NCBI GenBank assembly: GCA_016208485.1
Contig: JACQXY010000016.1
Span: 1 to 61,460, forward strand
Length of the DNA: 61,460 bases
Source of the DNA: Acidobacteriota bacterium
GTDB lineage: Bacteria > Actinomycetota > AC-67
Direction of reading: 5' to 3'
This document shows, piece after piece, positions 16,547 to 24,846 of the stretch. The translations under genes and the position numbers were made by a program. Under the pieces are notes generated by a model. That model was not told the DNA's origin, did not search any database, and was given only the letters and a program-made list of their open reading frames with translations. How positions within the stretch are numbered: position 1 is the first letter of the stretch; every line of letters begins with the position of its first letter.

Positions 16547-19500
16547 ATGACTCTGGACCCACGTGTGGGGCGGCCCGACGACGGGCCAGCGGACTCGGCG
16601 GAGCCGACCGGTTGCAAGGCGCCCACAACTCTTCGGAGTATCAGGCTGCTCGGCCGGCGCTCGGCATGGAGCGCTCTCGTCGTCGCGCTTGTGGTGTTCG
16701 TTCGGATGGTGGGTTCGGACGCGCCTGCCCTTGCATCGAGTGGAGGCGCGAAGAGCGTCGCGGGCGTGCGCCTGGCAGCCGAGAAGGCCATTCAGAACGC
16801 ATGGACTCCCCGTCCGTCCAGCGTCCGCGAGGCCGTGCGGCTCTCCCTGGCGCGCATGGGCATTCGGACCCGGCCGGCTGTGGCCTCCCGAGACACGGTG
16901 GCCGGCGCCGTCGCGCGCCTGGTCGGACCGCATGGCCCGGACCTGTCGCCTGTCGCGTCGCTCGCTCCGCTCCCTCCTCTGCTCGACGCGGCTATCGCCC
17001 AGGTGGTGACCCTCGCGGGACAGGTGGTATCCGCGGATCCAGCGCTTGCCAGGTGGGCAGGAAGCGTCAAGCAGGCTGTCGCTGCCAAGGACGTGAAGAA
17101 CCTGCAGCGCTTGCTGATCCACCCGCCCGCCAAGGGAGAGGGGCAGTTCCGCGCTGTTGCCCCCGTCGCGCTCGCCCTGGCCGGCTCCGTGGACGATCTC
17201 ATCAGGGTCCTGCGATCGATCCCGGAGGCGGAACTGCAGTTCCAGCTCCCGCCCAACCCGATCCTGGAGATCTCCGGGCCGGGTGACGACGTTCACACCG
17301 GGACGCCCCCGCTCGTCTTGATCGACCTCGGGGGCAACGACACCTACACCGGCTCGTGGGGCTGCAACGGGATCGTGATCGACCTCGCGGGCAACGACAG
17401 CTATGACGGCACCGAGGCGAGTTGCGCCCAGGGGGCCGGCGTCGGCGGTGTCGGGATCCTCGCCGATGGCGGGGGTGACGACAGCTACCTGGCGATGGCC
17501 GTGGCCCAGGGGGCAGGCGTCGGGGGTACCGGCGTTCTGTTCGACGCAGGCGGTACGAACACGTTCCTCGTCGGGGCGGTGGGCCAGGGTGCCGGCGTCG
17601 GCGGTGCCGGGATCCTGATGCGCCAGGAGTCTACGGGCGACCTCCTCGCCTCGGTGACGGCGGCTCAGGGCTTCGGCTTCGACGGTGTGGGCCTGGCCTC
17701 GGGTGGACCGGGCTCCGATACCTATCTGCTCGCCACGCTCATGGAGCTTCCGGTTCCCGTCACGGGGCAGGGTGCGGCCTTCACGTCCGGGACCGGGAGC
17801 CTCGTCGACGTCGGTGGCGACGACACCTACCTCCTCGCGGCGCTGGGCCTCGGTTCCCTGGACGGGCGTGGACAGGGCTACGGCCGTGAGACCGGCGGCG
17901 GGTCGCTCGCCGACCAGGGTGGCTCGAACACGTTCGGCCTGTTCGGTCTGGGCGGCGGCATCAACGGACCCGACGCGGCGGCCTCCATCAGGGGGCAAGG
18001 CGCGGGCGAGGAAGAGGGGAGCGGCGTGCTCCTCCTGGCCGGGACGAAGGACGACGTCAACGCGGTCCACGCCGGGACGCTCGCGATCACGGGGGCGTTC
18101 GCCGTCGGCGAACCTGCATGGGCCGGCAACGCGCGGAGCGGAGCCCTGGCACAGGGCGCGGGCAGCGGCGGCGGCACGGGCGTGCTCCTGGGCTCGCCCG
18201 GCAGCGACGCCTACACGCTCCAGTCCGATGCGGTGGCCATCGCCGGGTCGCTCGCCGAGGCCTTCCAGTTCGCGGCCTCCTTCGACTTCGCGGAGGCAGC
18301 GTGCTCCCGCATCGAGATCGTCTTCGGCAGCCCTTCGGCGTACGCCTTCGCCCCGTGCACCGCGAACGCCTTCGCGACCTCCTTCAGCGCAGCCCAGGCG
18401 AACGCGCACGCGGAAGCTCACGTCGGCGACGCCGTGAGCCGCTCTCACGGCCAGGGGTACGGGGACCAGAACGGCACCGGGGTCCTGATCGACCCGGGCG
18501 GGATGGACCTCTACGAGCTCCAGGCCAACAGCACCCCCGTGGTTCTCGGCCTGGCCGAGAGTTTGAGCCTGGCGGTGAGCTTCAGCCTCGCCGGGAGCAT
18601 CGCAAATGCCCTCGCGGTGGCCGTCGGCTTCGACACCGATGTCGTGTTCTCGCCGAACTTCGCCTCCGCCTTCAGCAACGCCAGCGCCTTCACGCTCGCG
18701 GTGACCCAGACCCTCTCGGTGGCGGACGCTACCGCCATCGCCTCGGCCGAGAGCGAGACCATCGCCACGGCGGGGGACTCCACGAGCGAGAGTCTGGGTC
18801 AGGGATACGGGGAACTGAATGCCGGCGGTGTCCTGGTTGACCTCACCGGACCGGACGTCTTCAAGCTCATGAACTCGAGCAAGCCTCTCGTCGGGGCCGC
18901 CGCGGTGGCCGGCGCCGGCGCGGTGGCCGCGGCCCTGGCGCTCACCGCGGCGCTGAGCCAGGGCGTCGCCGGGGCGGGCAGCTTCGCCCTTGCGACCAGC
19001 TTCGGGACCGCCTTCTCGGGCGCCTTCGACTATAGCGTCGCATTCGGCTGGTGCGTGGGCTACGGGTGGTGCTCGGTCATGGTGGGCGCCGTGGCGGGCG
19101 CGCTCGCCACGGCCTTCGGCACGGACTTCGCCACCGCGCTGGCGCAGGCAACCTCCGGGTCGGGGGCCATCTCGCTCGCCGAAGCTCTGGCGAACGCTCT
19201 GGCCTCCGCGACCGCCGCCGGGGCCACCGCGACCAGCGTGGGGACGGTGAGCAGCACGAGCCGAGGGCAGGGGTACGGGTCGACGAACGGCGTGGGCGGC
19301 TTACTGCGTCTGGGTTACCGCCGTGACGTACCGAAGGCGGCGGCAGAGTTGTGCCAGGAGCTGCCACCGGCGCCCGTCCCGCCAGTGCCCGCACCCACTC
19401 CACCGGAGCCGCTCCCCGAGGTGCCGGCGCTACCCACCTGTCAGGACGTGGTGGGGCTGGTGAACACCGTCGTCTCCACCGCGGAGGACGCGGACATCTG

Positions 19501-20773
19501 TGCTGCGCTCCCCTCCGAGACACCGACTCCTCCGCCGTTGCCGACCGAGGTCCCCACCCCTTCGGACGTGCCGGCGCCTCCGCTGCCGTCGTGCGAGGAG
19601 CTCCAGGCCCAAGTGAAGCAGGCCGCGCAGGACGCCCTCGCGCCACCTCAGAACGACGTGGTCATTGGGACCGCCGCGGCGGAGCCCTCGGTCTTCACGA
19701 TGAGCGGGACCTTCGCGATCGCGCTCGCCGAGGCGATCGCGGCCGCCCTCGCCGCGGCGGTGTCGGGAGCCGCGGCGCTGTCGGTCGCCGGGGCGGCAGC
19801 TGTGGCCGTTGCCGCGGCGCTGGCTGCCGCGGTGGCGGCTGCCGGGGCGCTCTGCATTGCGTATGGCTGGTGGGGGGCCGCCTGCGCCGCTATCGCCGTG
19901 GCGGTGGCCATCGCGGTGGCGGCTGCGGTCGCCCTCGCCGGGGCCGCGGCGGCGGCTCTGAGTGAGGCCTTCAGCGTGGCCGGAGCGATGGCGTTCAGCC
20001 TCGCGCAGGCCCGGCAGGACGCCGGCGCGGCCTCGAGCTCCGCGACCAGCGTCGGACCGGTGACGGCCAACGCCGAGGGCCAGGGCCGGGCCTCCTCCAA
20101 CGGCCTGGCGGTGTACGCCGGGGGCGATGGGGACGACTCGAGCACCCTGCACGCCGAGGCGGTGCCCTCGGGCGCGACCATCGCCATGGCCATGGGCAAC
20201 GGGGCGTGCTCGGCCGCCAGCGCGACCAGCGTGGGCGGGATCCGGGCCACGAGCCTGGGCCAGGGTTTCGCGAGGACCTCGGCGGCGGCGCTGGCCGGGG
20301 ACACCGGCGGCGACGACGTCTACAGCCTCTCGGCCCACGCCGCCGACGCCCTGGACACGATCACCTTCACCGGGGAGACGTGCTCCGGCTCGGCCGAGGC
20401 CTCGGCCGAGAGCACCGGGCAGATCGTCTCCACCGCCCAGGGACGGGGAGCCGCGATGGACCGCGCCGCCGCGCTCTTCGCGGACCTAGGGGGCGATGAC
20501 TCCTACGACGCGGCCGGCGGGGAGAACAACCAGATCTCGGTCGCAGCGGGCATCGTGGGCGCGAACGGGTTCGCCGACGTCGACGCGGCGCACGAGGTGG
20601 GGAAGGCCGCCACGGGGGTGGCGGGGATCGTCGAGTGCCTGCAGGCCGGCGACCCCGTCGCCTGCCTGCCCGAGCTCCCGCCCCTCCCCTCGCCTTCGGA
20701 GATCCCCTCGCCTTCGGAGATCCCTTCGCCTCCGGAGATCCCTTCGCTGCTGCCGTCCCCCTTGCCGACGTAG
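16547..20773 (+). CDS. large secreted Gly/Ala/Asp-rich repeat protein, unknown
   Basis: A 1408-residue protein with an N-terminal membrane/signal segment (about 38-62, SALVVALVVFVRMV). An Ala/Leu-rich helical region runs to about 235. A long array of imperfect repeats follows, of the form D-x-G-G-D/N-D-x-Y ... G-Q-G-x-G ... G-x-G-x-L. Ala/Phe-rich inserts separate later repeats, a Pro-rich segment lies near 940-1040, and the C terminus ends in three copies of PSPSEI-like units. The Asp/Gly spacing suggests a calcium-binding beta-solenoid surface protein, but it lacks the canonical RTX nonapeptide. There is no LPXTG or clear C-terminal anchor. ATG 16547 follows GAAAGGAGAG, and a strong terminator follows the gene. 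It is probably a cell-surface or matrix protein. Confidence 0.75.
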   Translation: MTLDPRVGRPDDGPADSAEPTGCKAPTTLRSIRLLGRRSAWSALVVALVVFVRMVGSDAPALASSGGAKSVAGVRLAAEKAIQNAWTPRPSSVREAVRLSLARMGIRTRPAVASRDTVAGAVARLVGPHGPDLSPVASLAPLPPLLDAAIAQVVTLAGQVVSADPALARWAGSVKQAVAAKDVKNLQRLLIHPPAKGEGQFRAVAPVALALAGSVDDLIRVLRSIPEAELQFQLPPNPILEISGPGDDVHTGTPPLVLIDLGGNDTYTGSWGCNGIVIDLAGNDSYDGTEASCAQGAGVGGVGILADGGGDDSYLAMAVAQGAGVGGTGVLFDAGGTNTFLVGAVGQGAGVGGAGILMRQESTGDLLASVTAAQGFGFDGVGLASGGPGSDTYLLATLMELPVPVTGQGAAFTSGTGSLVDVGGDDTYLLAALGLGSLDGRGQGYGRETGGGSLADQGGSNTFGLFGLGGGINGPDAAASIRGQGAGEEEGSGVLLLAGTKDDVNAVHAGTLAITGAFAVGEPAWAGNARSGALAQGAGSGGGTGVLLGSPGSDAYTLQSDAVAIAGSLAEAFQFAASFDFAEAACSRIEIVFGSPSAYAFAPCTANAFATSFSAAQANAHAEAHVGDAVSRSHGQGYGDQNGTGVLIDPGGMDLYELQANSTPVVLGLAESLSLAVSFSLAGSIANALAVAVGFDTDVVFSPNFASAFSNASAFTLAVTQTLSVADATAIASAESETIATAGDSTSESLGQGYGELNAGGVLVDLTGPDVFKLMNSSKPLVGAAAVAGAGAVAAALALTAALSQGVAGAGSFALATSFGTAFSGAFDYSVAFGWCVGYGWCSVMVGAVAGALATAFGTDFATALAQATSGSGAISLAEALANALASATAAGATATSVGTVSSTSRGQGYGSTNGVGGLLRLGYRRDVPKAAAELCQELPPAPVPPVPAPTPPEPLPEVPALPTCQDVVGLVNTVVSTAEDADICAALPSETPTPPPLPTEVPTPSDVPAPPLPSCEELQAQVKQAAQDALAPPQNDVVIGTAAAEPSVFTMSGTFAIALAEAIAAALAAAVSGAAALSVAGAAAVAVAAALAAAVAAAGALCIAYGWWGAACAAIAVAVAIAVAAAVALAGAAAAALSEAFSVAGAMAFSLAQARQDAGAASSSATSVGPVTANAEGQGRASSNGLAVYAGGDGDDSSTLHAEAVPSGATIAMAMGNGACSAASATSVGGIRATSLGQGFARTSAAALAGDTGGDDVYSLSAHAADALDTITFTGETCSGSAEASAESTGQIVSTAQGRGAAMDRAAALFADLGGDDSYDAAGGENNQISVAAGIVGANGFADVDAAHEVGKAATGVAGIVECLQAGDPVACLPELPPLPSPSEIPSPSEIPSPPEIPSLLPSPLPT
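20690..20743 (+). repeat. 18-bp tandem repeat at the 3' end of the repeat-protein gene
   Basis: Three 18-bp units beginning TCGCCTTCGGAGATCCC, the third with substitutions, encode Ser-Pro-Ser/Pro-Glu-Ile-Pro repeats just before the stop codon. Confidence 0.85.
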
Positions 20774-20781
20774 GGGCACCG

Positions 20782-20829
20782 GTGCTGGCCGGAGGGGGCG
20801 GGGATCACCCCGCCCCCTCCGGCCAGCAC
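20782..20829 (+). terminator. 22-bp perfect hairpin terminator
   Basis: GTGCTGGCCGGAGGGGGCGGGG (20782-20803) pairs perfectly with 20808-20829 across the loop ATCA. It lies 9 nt after the stop of the 1408-residue protein. There is no T-tract, as often in high-GC actinobacteria. Confidence 0.88.
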
Positions 20830-20915
20830 GCCGGTCATGGGCACTGGCGAGGTCTTCCCCTGGTCTGGCTGGGCGGGGACCGAGCCGGGTCCATGCTCGG
20901 CTGCCGGCGACCCCA

Positions 20916-21151
20916 ACGCGCGCGTGCTCGTCGTGACCGGCGCTGGCGAGGAGGCTTACTGCACCGGCGCCGACCTGAAGGGGACCGGTAGCCTCGCGGT
21001 GCACCCCCACGTGGAGCGTGACGGCCCGCTCCGCTTCTCGCGCCTCGCCCCCGGAAAGCCGACGATCGCTGCGGTGAACGGTTACTGCTTCGCAGGCGGG
21101 CTCGAGCGGTTCGCCTCCGGCGACCGGCCCGAGCCCCCGCGCCCCGCGTAG
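20916..21151 (+). pseudogene. deleted copy of the enoyl-CoA hydratase gene
   Basis: This sequence matches the 13457-14236 gene closely (for example CTGADLKGTGSLAVHPHVERDG), but it lacks the first 50 or so codons and an internal 399-bp block. GYCFAGGLE is joined directly to RFASGDRP. The junction falls at GGGCTCGAGC, a 10-bp sequence present at both ends of the missing block in the intact copy (13784-13793 and 14183-14192). This points to deletion between short repeats. The frame is kept, and a 104-codon ORF from ATG 20837 could still be translated, but the product lacks most of the fold. Confidence 0.85.
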
Positions 21152-21161
21152 CTCCGCGCGC

Positions 21162-22097
21162 CTACTTGCTGAAGCGGTAGCGCACGAGCAGCGCTCCGAC
21201 CACCACGAGGAACGCCGCGGCGATCGGGAGAGCCGGGCTCCCGCCTCCGGACTTCGCGCTCGTCTCCTGAGCGGCGAGCGGGCCTCGGGCGTTCGGGGCC
21301 GGCGTGCTGCCCGGTCCCATCGGCCTGGGCTCGGGGCCGCCGCCGGCCTGATCCGGGGCGCCTTGCATGGCATAGGCGCACATGACCATGGTGCTCAGGT
21401 ACTGCGTGCCGGCCGGGGCGCCGCCCACTGTGATGTCGAGCGGCAACTCGAACTCGGCCGGCATGTCGCCGGAGCCGCCGCCCTGGTCGGGCGCTCCGGG
21501 CTCGGGGGCGACCGTCGTGGTCTCACCCGGCGGGGGGGCTTCCTTCGGGGTCCCCGCGGGGTCGGGCGGGGCGGTCTCCGTCGGCGCCGGCTCCACGACC
21601 GTTCCCTCTCCGGATGATCCGCCGGTGCTGCCCGGCTCGGCGGTCCCGTCGCTCCCCGGCTCGGAGCCGCCCCCGCCCGCCGGATCGGCGCCCCCGGGGC
21701 TACCCTCGGGTGCGACCATGATCGGCTGCATCCCCGTGCACTCCCCGGTGCGAGGCACGCTCGGGGCGATCTCGATGACGAACGGGTCGCCGCTCTGCGC
21801 GCTGTCGCCGGGAGCGATGTCGGGCCAGGAGGCGGTCGCCGAGACGACGCGCACGCCCTCGGTGCCCGACCGCATCGTCGCGCGGATGTCACGCGCGAGA
21901 TCGCCGCCCTGGTTCGCAAGCGTGACCGTGACCCGAAGGGTCTCTCCCGGGTCCGGAGCGCCGTCGCCGTTGCCCCCGACGTAGTCCGCGCCGGCGATCG
22001 CGAGCGTGCCTTCCGGGGGGGATTGGGCCGATGCGGGCAAGGCCCAGAGCGACAGGGCCAGAAGCAGGGCCAGCGCGAGCGGGATTCGACGAGCCAT
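21162..22097 (-). CDS. secreted C-terminally anchored protein with CARDB-like domain
   Basis: The 311-residue protein begins with a clear signal peptide (MARRIPLALALLLALSLWAL, cleavage near ASAQ). An immunoglobulin-like domain follows (GETLRVTVTLANQGGDLARD), typical of CARDB/DUF11 modules. Next come a Gly/Pro/Glu-rich spacer, a second small domain (ELPLDITVGGAPAGTQYLS), and a C-terminal membrane helix (about 287-305) ending in a basic RYRFSK. This is the layout of a surface protein held in the membrane. ATG 22097 follows GGAGGGGG. It converges with the pseudogene. Ligand unknown. Confidence 0.8.
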   Translation of the reverse strand: MARRIPLALALLLALSLWALPASAQSPPEGTLAIAGADYVGGNGDGAPDPGETLRVTVTLANQGGDLARDIRATMRSGTEGVRVVSATASWPDIAPGDSAQSGDPFVIEIAPSVPRTGECTGMQPIMVAPEGSPGGADPAGGGGSEPGSDGTAEPGSTGGSSGEGTVVEPAPTETAPPDPAGTPKEAPPPGETTTVAPEPGAPDQGGGSGDMPAEFELPLDITVGGAPAGTQYLSTMVMCAYAMQGAPDQAGGGPEPRPMGPGSTPAPNARGPLAAQETSAKSGGGSPALPIAAAFLVVVGALLVRYRFSK

Positions 22098-22162
22098 GAC
22101 GACCCCCTCCGGTCGGCTACGGCCTTTGGACGTTCGTTGCCCCGCGGGGGTTCCCGCGCGCG

Positions 22163-22570
22163 TCACTTCGCCGGCGTCTCGGGAATGGGGCAATACAGCT
22201 CGATGAGGTTGCCGTCGGGGTCTCTCAAGTGCACCGTCCGCAGGCCCCAGTCCGGCCGGTCGGCCGGGGGGGCCGTGATCGGGGCTCCCGCGCGCCGGAG
22301 CCTCTCGGCCTCTGCGTCCACGTCGGCGACGCTCAGCACGAGGGCGACCCGGTCCTGCGCGGGAGAGTTTGCCGGGAGCGCGGAGGTCCCGACGGCGCCG
22401 GCCATGAGGGTCCGGTCGAAGAGCGCGAGGAACTTGTCGCCGCCGATCGCGAACTCCGCGTAAGGGCCGCCGTCGCCGGGGAAGCCGGTCTTGAGCCCAA
22501 GGGTGTCCCGGTAGAAGCGGAAGCAGCCGGGGAAGTCCCGGACGAGCACCCGCACGTGCGTCAGCTCCAT
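22163..22570 (-). CDS. VOC-family (glyoxalase/bleomycin-resistance fold) protein
   Basis: The 135-residue protein has the paired beta-alpha-beta-beta-beta layout of the vicinal oxygen chelate superfamily. It starts ELTHVRVLVRDFPGCFRFYR and ends HLRDPDGNLIELYCPI; the final Glu is the usual metal ligand. Members are lyases, dioxygenases or drug-binding proteins, and the substrate cannot be read from sequence. ATG 22570 has an excellent AGGAGGT site 5 nt upstream. It is divergent from the ABC transporter gene. Confidence 0.88.
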   Translation of the reverse strand: MELTHVRVLVRDFPGCFRFYRDTLGLKTGFPGDGGPYAEFAIGGDKFLALFDRTLMAGAVGTSALPANSPAQDRVALVLSVADVDAEAERLRRAGAPITAPPADRPDWGLRTVHLRDPDGNLIELYCPIPETPAK

Positions 22571-22637
22571 TTGCGACCTCCTGTGGACAGACCGCCGCTC
22601 GATCGGGGAGGATCCTACCCCTGACGCGTCGAAAGGC

Positions 22638-24521
22638 ATGGGGCGCATGGAGATCTCCCCCGACGCCCCCCCGCCTCGCGCGCGCGACTCGCGGCTGTGG
22701 GCGGCGATCGCGGGGACGCTCCGCATGTCCTGGAGGGCGTCGCCGCGGGGGTTCGCCGGCGCGATCGCCGTCACGCTTGCCGGCGCCCTCGTGCCGCCGG
22801 CGGTGCTCTGGGTGAGCAAGCGCTTCGTCGACCTGGTCGCCGGCGTCCAGGGAACCCGCGTCCCCGCGGGGCGACTCGTCCCGACCGCGCTCGCGCTCGG
22901 CCTGCTCGGCGCGGCCCAGCGGATCTTCCAGGCGCTCCAGAACGACCGTCAGCAGGTGTTCTCGCGCCAGGTAGGCCTGTACGCGGACGAGCAGTTCATC
23001 GAGAGAGCGTCGAGGACCGACATGGGTCACCTCGACGACCCCGGCTGGCACGACCGGATGACGCGAGCCTCGCGCGATCTCAACTTCCGCCCGTTCAACG
23101 TCACCTGGAGCGTCATCGGGCTCGCGGGGAACACGGTGACGCTCGCGGGGGTCCTCGGCGTGCTCTGGACGGTGCACCCCATCCTGCTCCTGCTCACGCT
23201 CGGATCGGTGCTGATCCCGGTGCCCCTGCAACGGAGGGTTCTCCGCCGGCTGTACCACTTCTTCTTCGAGACCACCGCCAAGGAGCGCGAGCAGTTCTAC
23301 CTGCGCCAGCTCCTCACCGACACGAGATCCGCCAAGGACGTCCGCGCCCTCGTTCTCGAGGACCATCTCCTCGGCCGGTTCCACGATCTCGCATGGGGGC
23401 GCCACCGGCTCATGGCTCGCCTCTACGCCCTCGCGGATCGCTACTCGATCGTGGCCGGGCTCCTGAGCGGCGCGTCGCTCAGCGTCGCGTATGTCTTCGT
23501 GGCGGTTCGGGGCGCGGCCGGCACGCTCTCACCCGGCGCGGTGACTGCGCTCATCGGGGCAGTCGCCGGCGTCACGGCGCAGGTGGGCATGATCTCCTCC
23601 GCCCTCGTCATGATCGAGCAGAACGCTCAGTTCCTCACCGACTACTTCGATTTCCTGCGAGTCGAGCGCCTCATCCCGGTCCCGGCCGCGCCGGCATCCG
23701 TGCCGGTCCCGATCGTGGGAGGGATCCGCTTCGAGGGCGCCACGTTCTCCTACACCGGCCGCCCGGAACCGGCCGTGGCCGGGGTGGACCTGCACATCCG
23801 CGACGGTGAGCTGATCGCGCTCGTCGGGGACAACGGGGCCGGCAAGACGACTCTCGTGAAGCTGCTGCTTCGCTTCTACGACCCGCAGGGAGGCGCCGTG
23901 CGAGTGGGCGGGGTGGACCTGCGCGCGGTGGACCCCGCCGCGCTGCGCGACCGGATCGGCGTGCTGTTCCAGGACTACACCAACTTCACCTTCACCGCGC
24001 GCGAGTCCGTGCGCCTCGGGCGCGCGAACGACGGCGCGAACGACGGCGCGAACGACGGCGCGAACGACGGCGCGAACGACGGCGACGGGACCGGAGACGA
24101 GCGGATCTGGGCGGCGCTCCAGGCCGCGCGCGCCGAGGAGATCGTGAAGCGCCTTCCCCGAGGGCTGGACTCGGTGGTCGGGCGCCTCTTCGAGGGGGGG
24201 CAGGACCTGTCGGGAGGGGAGTGGCAGCGCCTGGCGCTCGCGCGCTTGGTCTTTCGCGACGCCGACATCTGGATCCTCGACGAGCCGACCTCCTCGCTCG
24301 ACCCCGAGGCCGAGGCCGCGATCTTCGCCGAGCTGAAGGAGGCGCTCGCCGGCCGGATCGGGATCGTGATCTCCCACCGGTTCTCGACGGTGCGGATCGC
24401 CGACCGGATCGCGGTGATGCAAGAAGGCCGGATCACCGAACTCGGCACTCACGAGGAGCTGATGGCCCTCGGCGGCCGCTACGCGGAGCTGTTCGAGCTG
24501 CAGGCCACCGCGTACCGGTAG
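22638..24521 (+). CDS. ABC transporter, fused permease-ATPase (exporter type)
   Basis: A 627-residue half-transporter: an N-terminal membrane domain (about 1-330, several helices, e.g. FAGAIAVTLAGALVPPAVLW) and a C-terminal ATPase with Walker A GDNGAGKTT (about 397-405), signature LSGGEWQRLALARL (near 524), Walker B DIWILDEPTSSLD and switch His in VISHRF. It would work as a homodimer exporting lipids, peptides or drugs. Odd feature: five copies of Ala-Asn-Asp-Gly (463-482) are inserted in the helical subdomain between the Q-loop and the signature, a position usually well conserved in length. It lies directly before the whiB7-like locus, so a drug-export role is plausible but unproven. Confidence 0.92.
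   Translation: MGRMEISPDAPPPRARDSRLWAAIAGTLRMSWRASPRGFAGAIAVTLAGALVPPAVLWVSKRFVDLVAGVQGTRVPAGRLVPTALALGLLGAAQRIFQALQNDRQQVFSRQVGLYADEQFIERASRTDMGHLDDPGWHDRMTRASRDLNFRPFNVTWSVIGLAGNTVTLAGVLGVLWTVHPILLLLTLGSVLIPVPLQRRVLRRLYHFFFETTAKEREQFYLRQLLTDTRSAKDVRALVLEDHLLGRFHDLAWGRHRLMARLYALADRYSIVAGLLSGASLSVAYVFVAVRGAAGTLSPGAVTALIGAVAGVTAQVGMISSALVMIEQNAQFLTDYFDFLRVERLIPVPAAPASVPVPIVGGIRFEGATFSYTGRPEPAVAGVDLHIRDGELIALVGDNGAGKTTLVKLLLRFYDPQGGAVRVGGVDLRAVDPAALRDRIGVLFQDYTNFTFTARESVRLGRANDGANDGANDGANDGANDGDGTGDERIWAALQAARAEEIVKRLPRGLDSVVGRLFEGGQDLSGGEWQRLALARLVFRDADIWILDEPTSSLDPEAEAAIFAELKEALAGRIGIVISHRFSTVRIADRIAVMQEGRITELGTHEELMALGGRYAELFELQATAYR
24024..24083 (+). repeat. 12-bp tandem repeat (five units) encoding ANDG
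   Basis: Five perfect copies of GCGAACGACGGC inside the ABC transporter ATPase domain. Whole-codon units keep the frame; copy number is likely to vary between strains. Confidence 0.95.
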
Positions 24522-24550
24522 CCTCTCCGAGGCGCGAGGAGAAAAATGCG

Positions 24551-24579
24551 TTGACCCCCGGGCCGAGGCCTGGCATAGT
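24551..24579 (+). promoter_or_regulatory. promoter of the whiB7-like locus with AT-rich WhiB7-type element
   Basis: A -35 TTGACC (24551-24556) is separated by 17 nt from a -10 CATAGT (24574-24579). Just upstream of the -35 is an AT-rich block, GAAAAATG (24541-24548), in an otherwise very GC-rich region. WhiB7 proteins are known to activate promoters by placing their AT-hook in such an AT-rich element next to the -35, so this fits autoregulation. Confidence 0.75.
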
Positions 24580-24628
24580 GATGGGCTCCGGGCGTGGGCC
24601 TGGACGAATTGGGAGGAAGCGTCAGACG

Positions 24629-24745
24629 ATGAAGCGGTATTGCGATCTCATGAACTGCGGTGCGGCGCATCAGCGCGCCCTGAAGCCGTGGATCGTCGCC
24701 GCGTCGACGCTTCGGCCCGGGACCCGGGGAGGCCCAAGGACTTAG
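24629..24745 (+). CDS. 38-residue leader peptide upstream of the whiB7-like gene
   Basis: The ATG at 24629 has a strong ribosome site (GGGAGGAAG, 24611-24619). It encodes MKRYCDLMNCGAAHQRALKP followed by a short tail ending GGPRT. The ORF lies between the promoter and a terminator hairpin that precedes the WhiB gene. The last third (24713-24720) can pair with the 5' arm of that terminator. This is the layout of a regulatory upstream ORF: translation would hide the antiterminator arm, and stalling would expose it. The peptide itself need not be stable. Confidence 0.7.
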   Translation: MKRYCDLMNCGAAHQRALKPWIVAASTLRPGTRGGPRT

Positions 24746-24805
24746 CTACAGGGGCACACCAGGTCACCGGGCCGTCGGAGAAACCGACGGCCCTTCCGTT
24801 TTCGG
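24713..24805 (+). terminator. attenuator: terminator hairpin with competing antiterminator pairing
   Basis: The terminator is a 10-bp stem GGGCCGTCGG / CCGACGGCCC (24769-24778 and 24784-24793), loop AGAAA, then TTCCGTTTTC. An alternative helix pairs CGGCCCGG (24713-24720, inside the leader ORF) with CCGGGCCG (24767-24774). This uses the terminator's 5' arm, so the two structures exclude each other. It lies between the leader ORF and the WhiB start at 24847. Confidence 0.75.
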
Positions 24806-24846
24806 GGAAGAGGATCCCGAGGCGGTTCGAGAGGGAGGTGGAGCAG

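Noticed and set aside
16547..20773. RTX toxin
   Set aside because: The GGxGxDxLx nonapeptide and a C-terminal type I secretion signal are not seen; an N-terminal signal segment is present instead.
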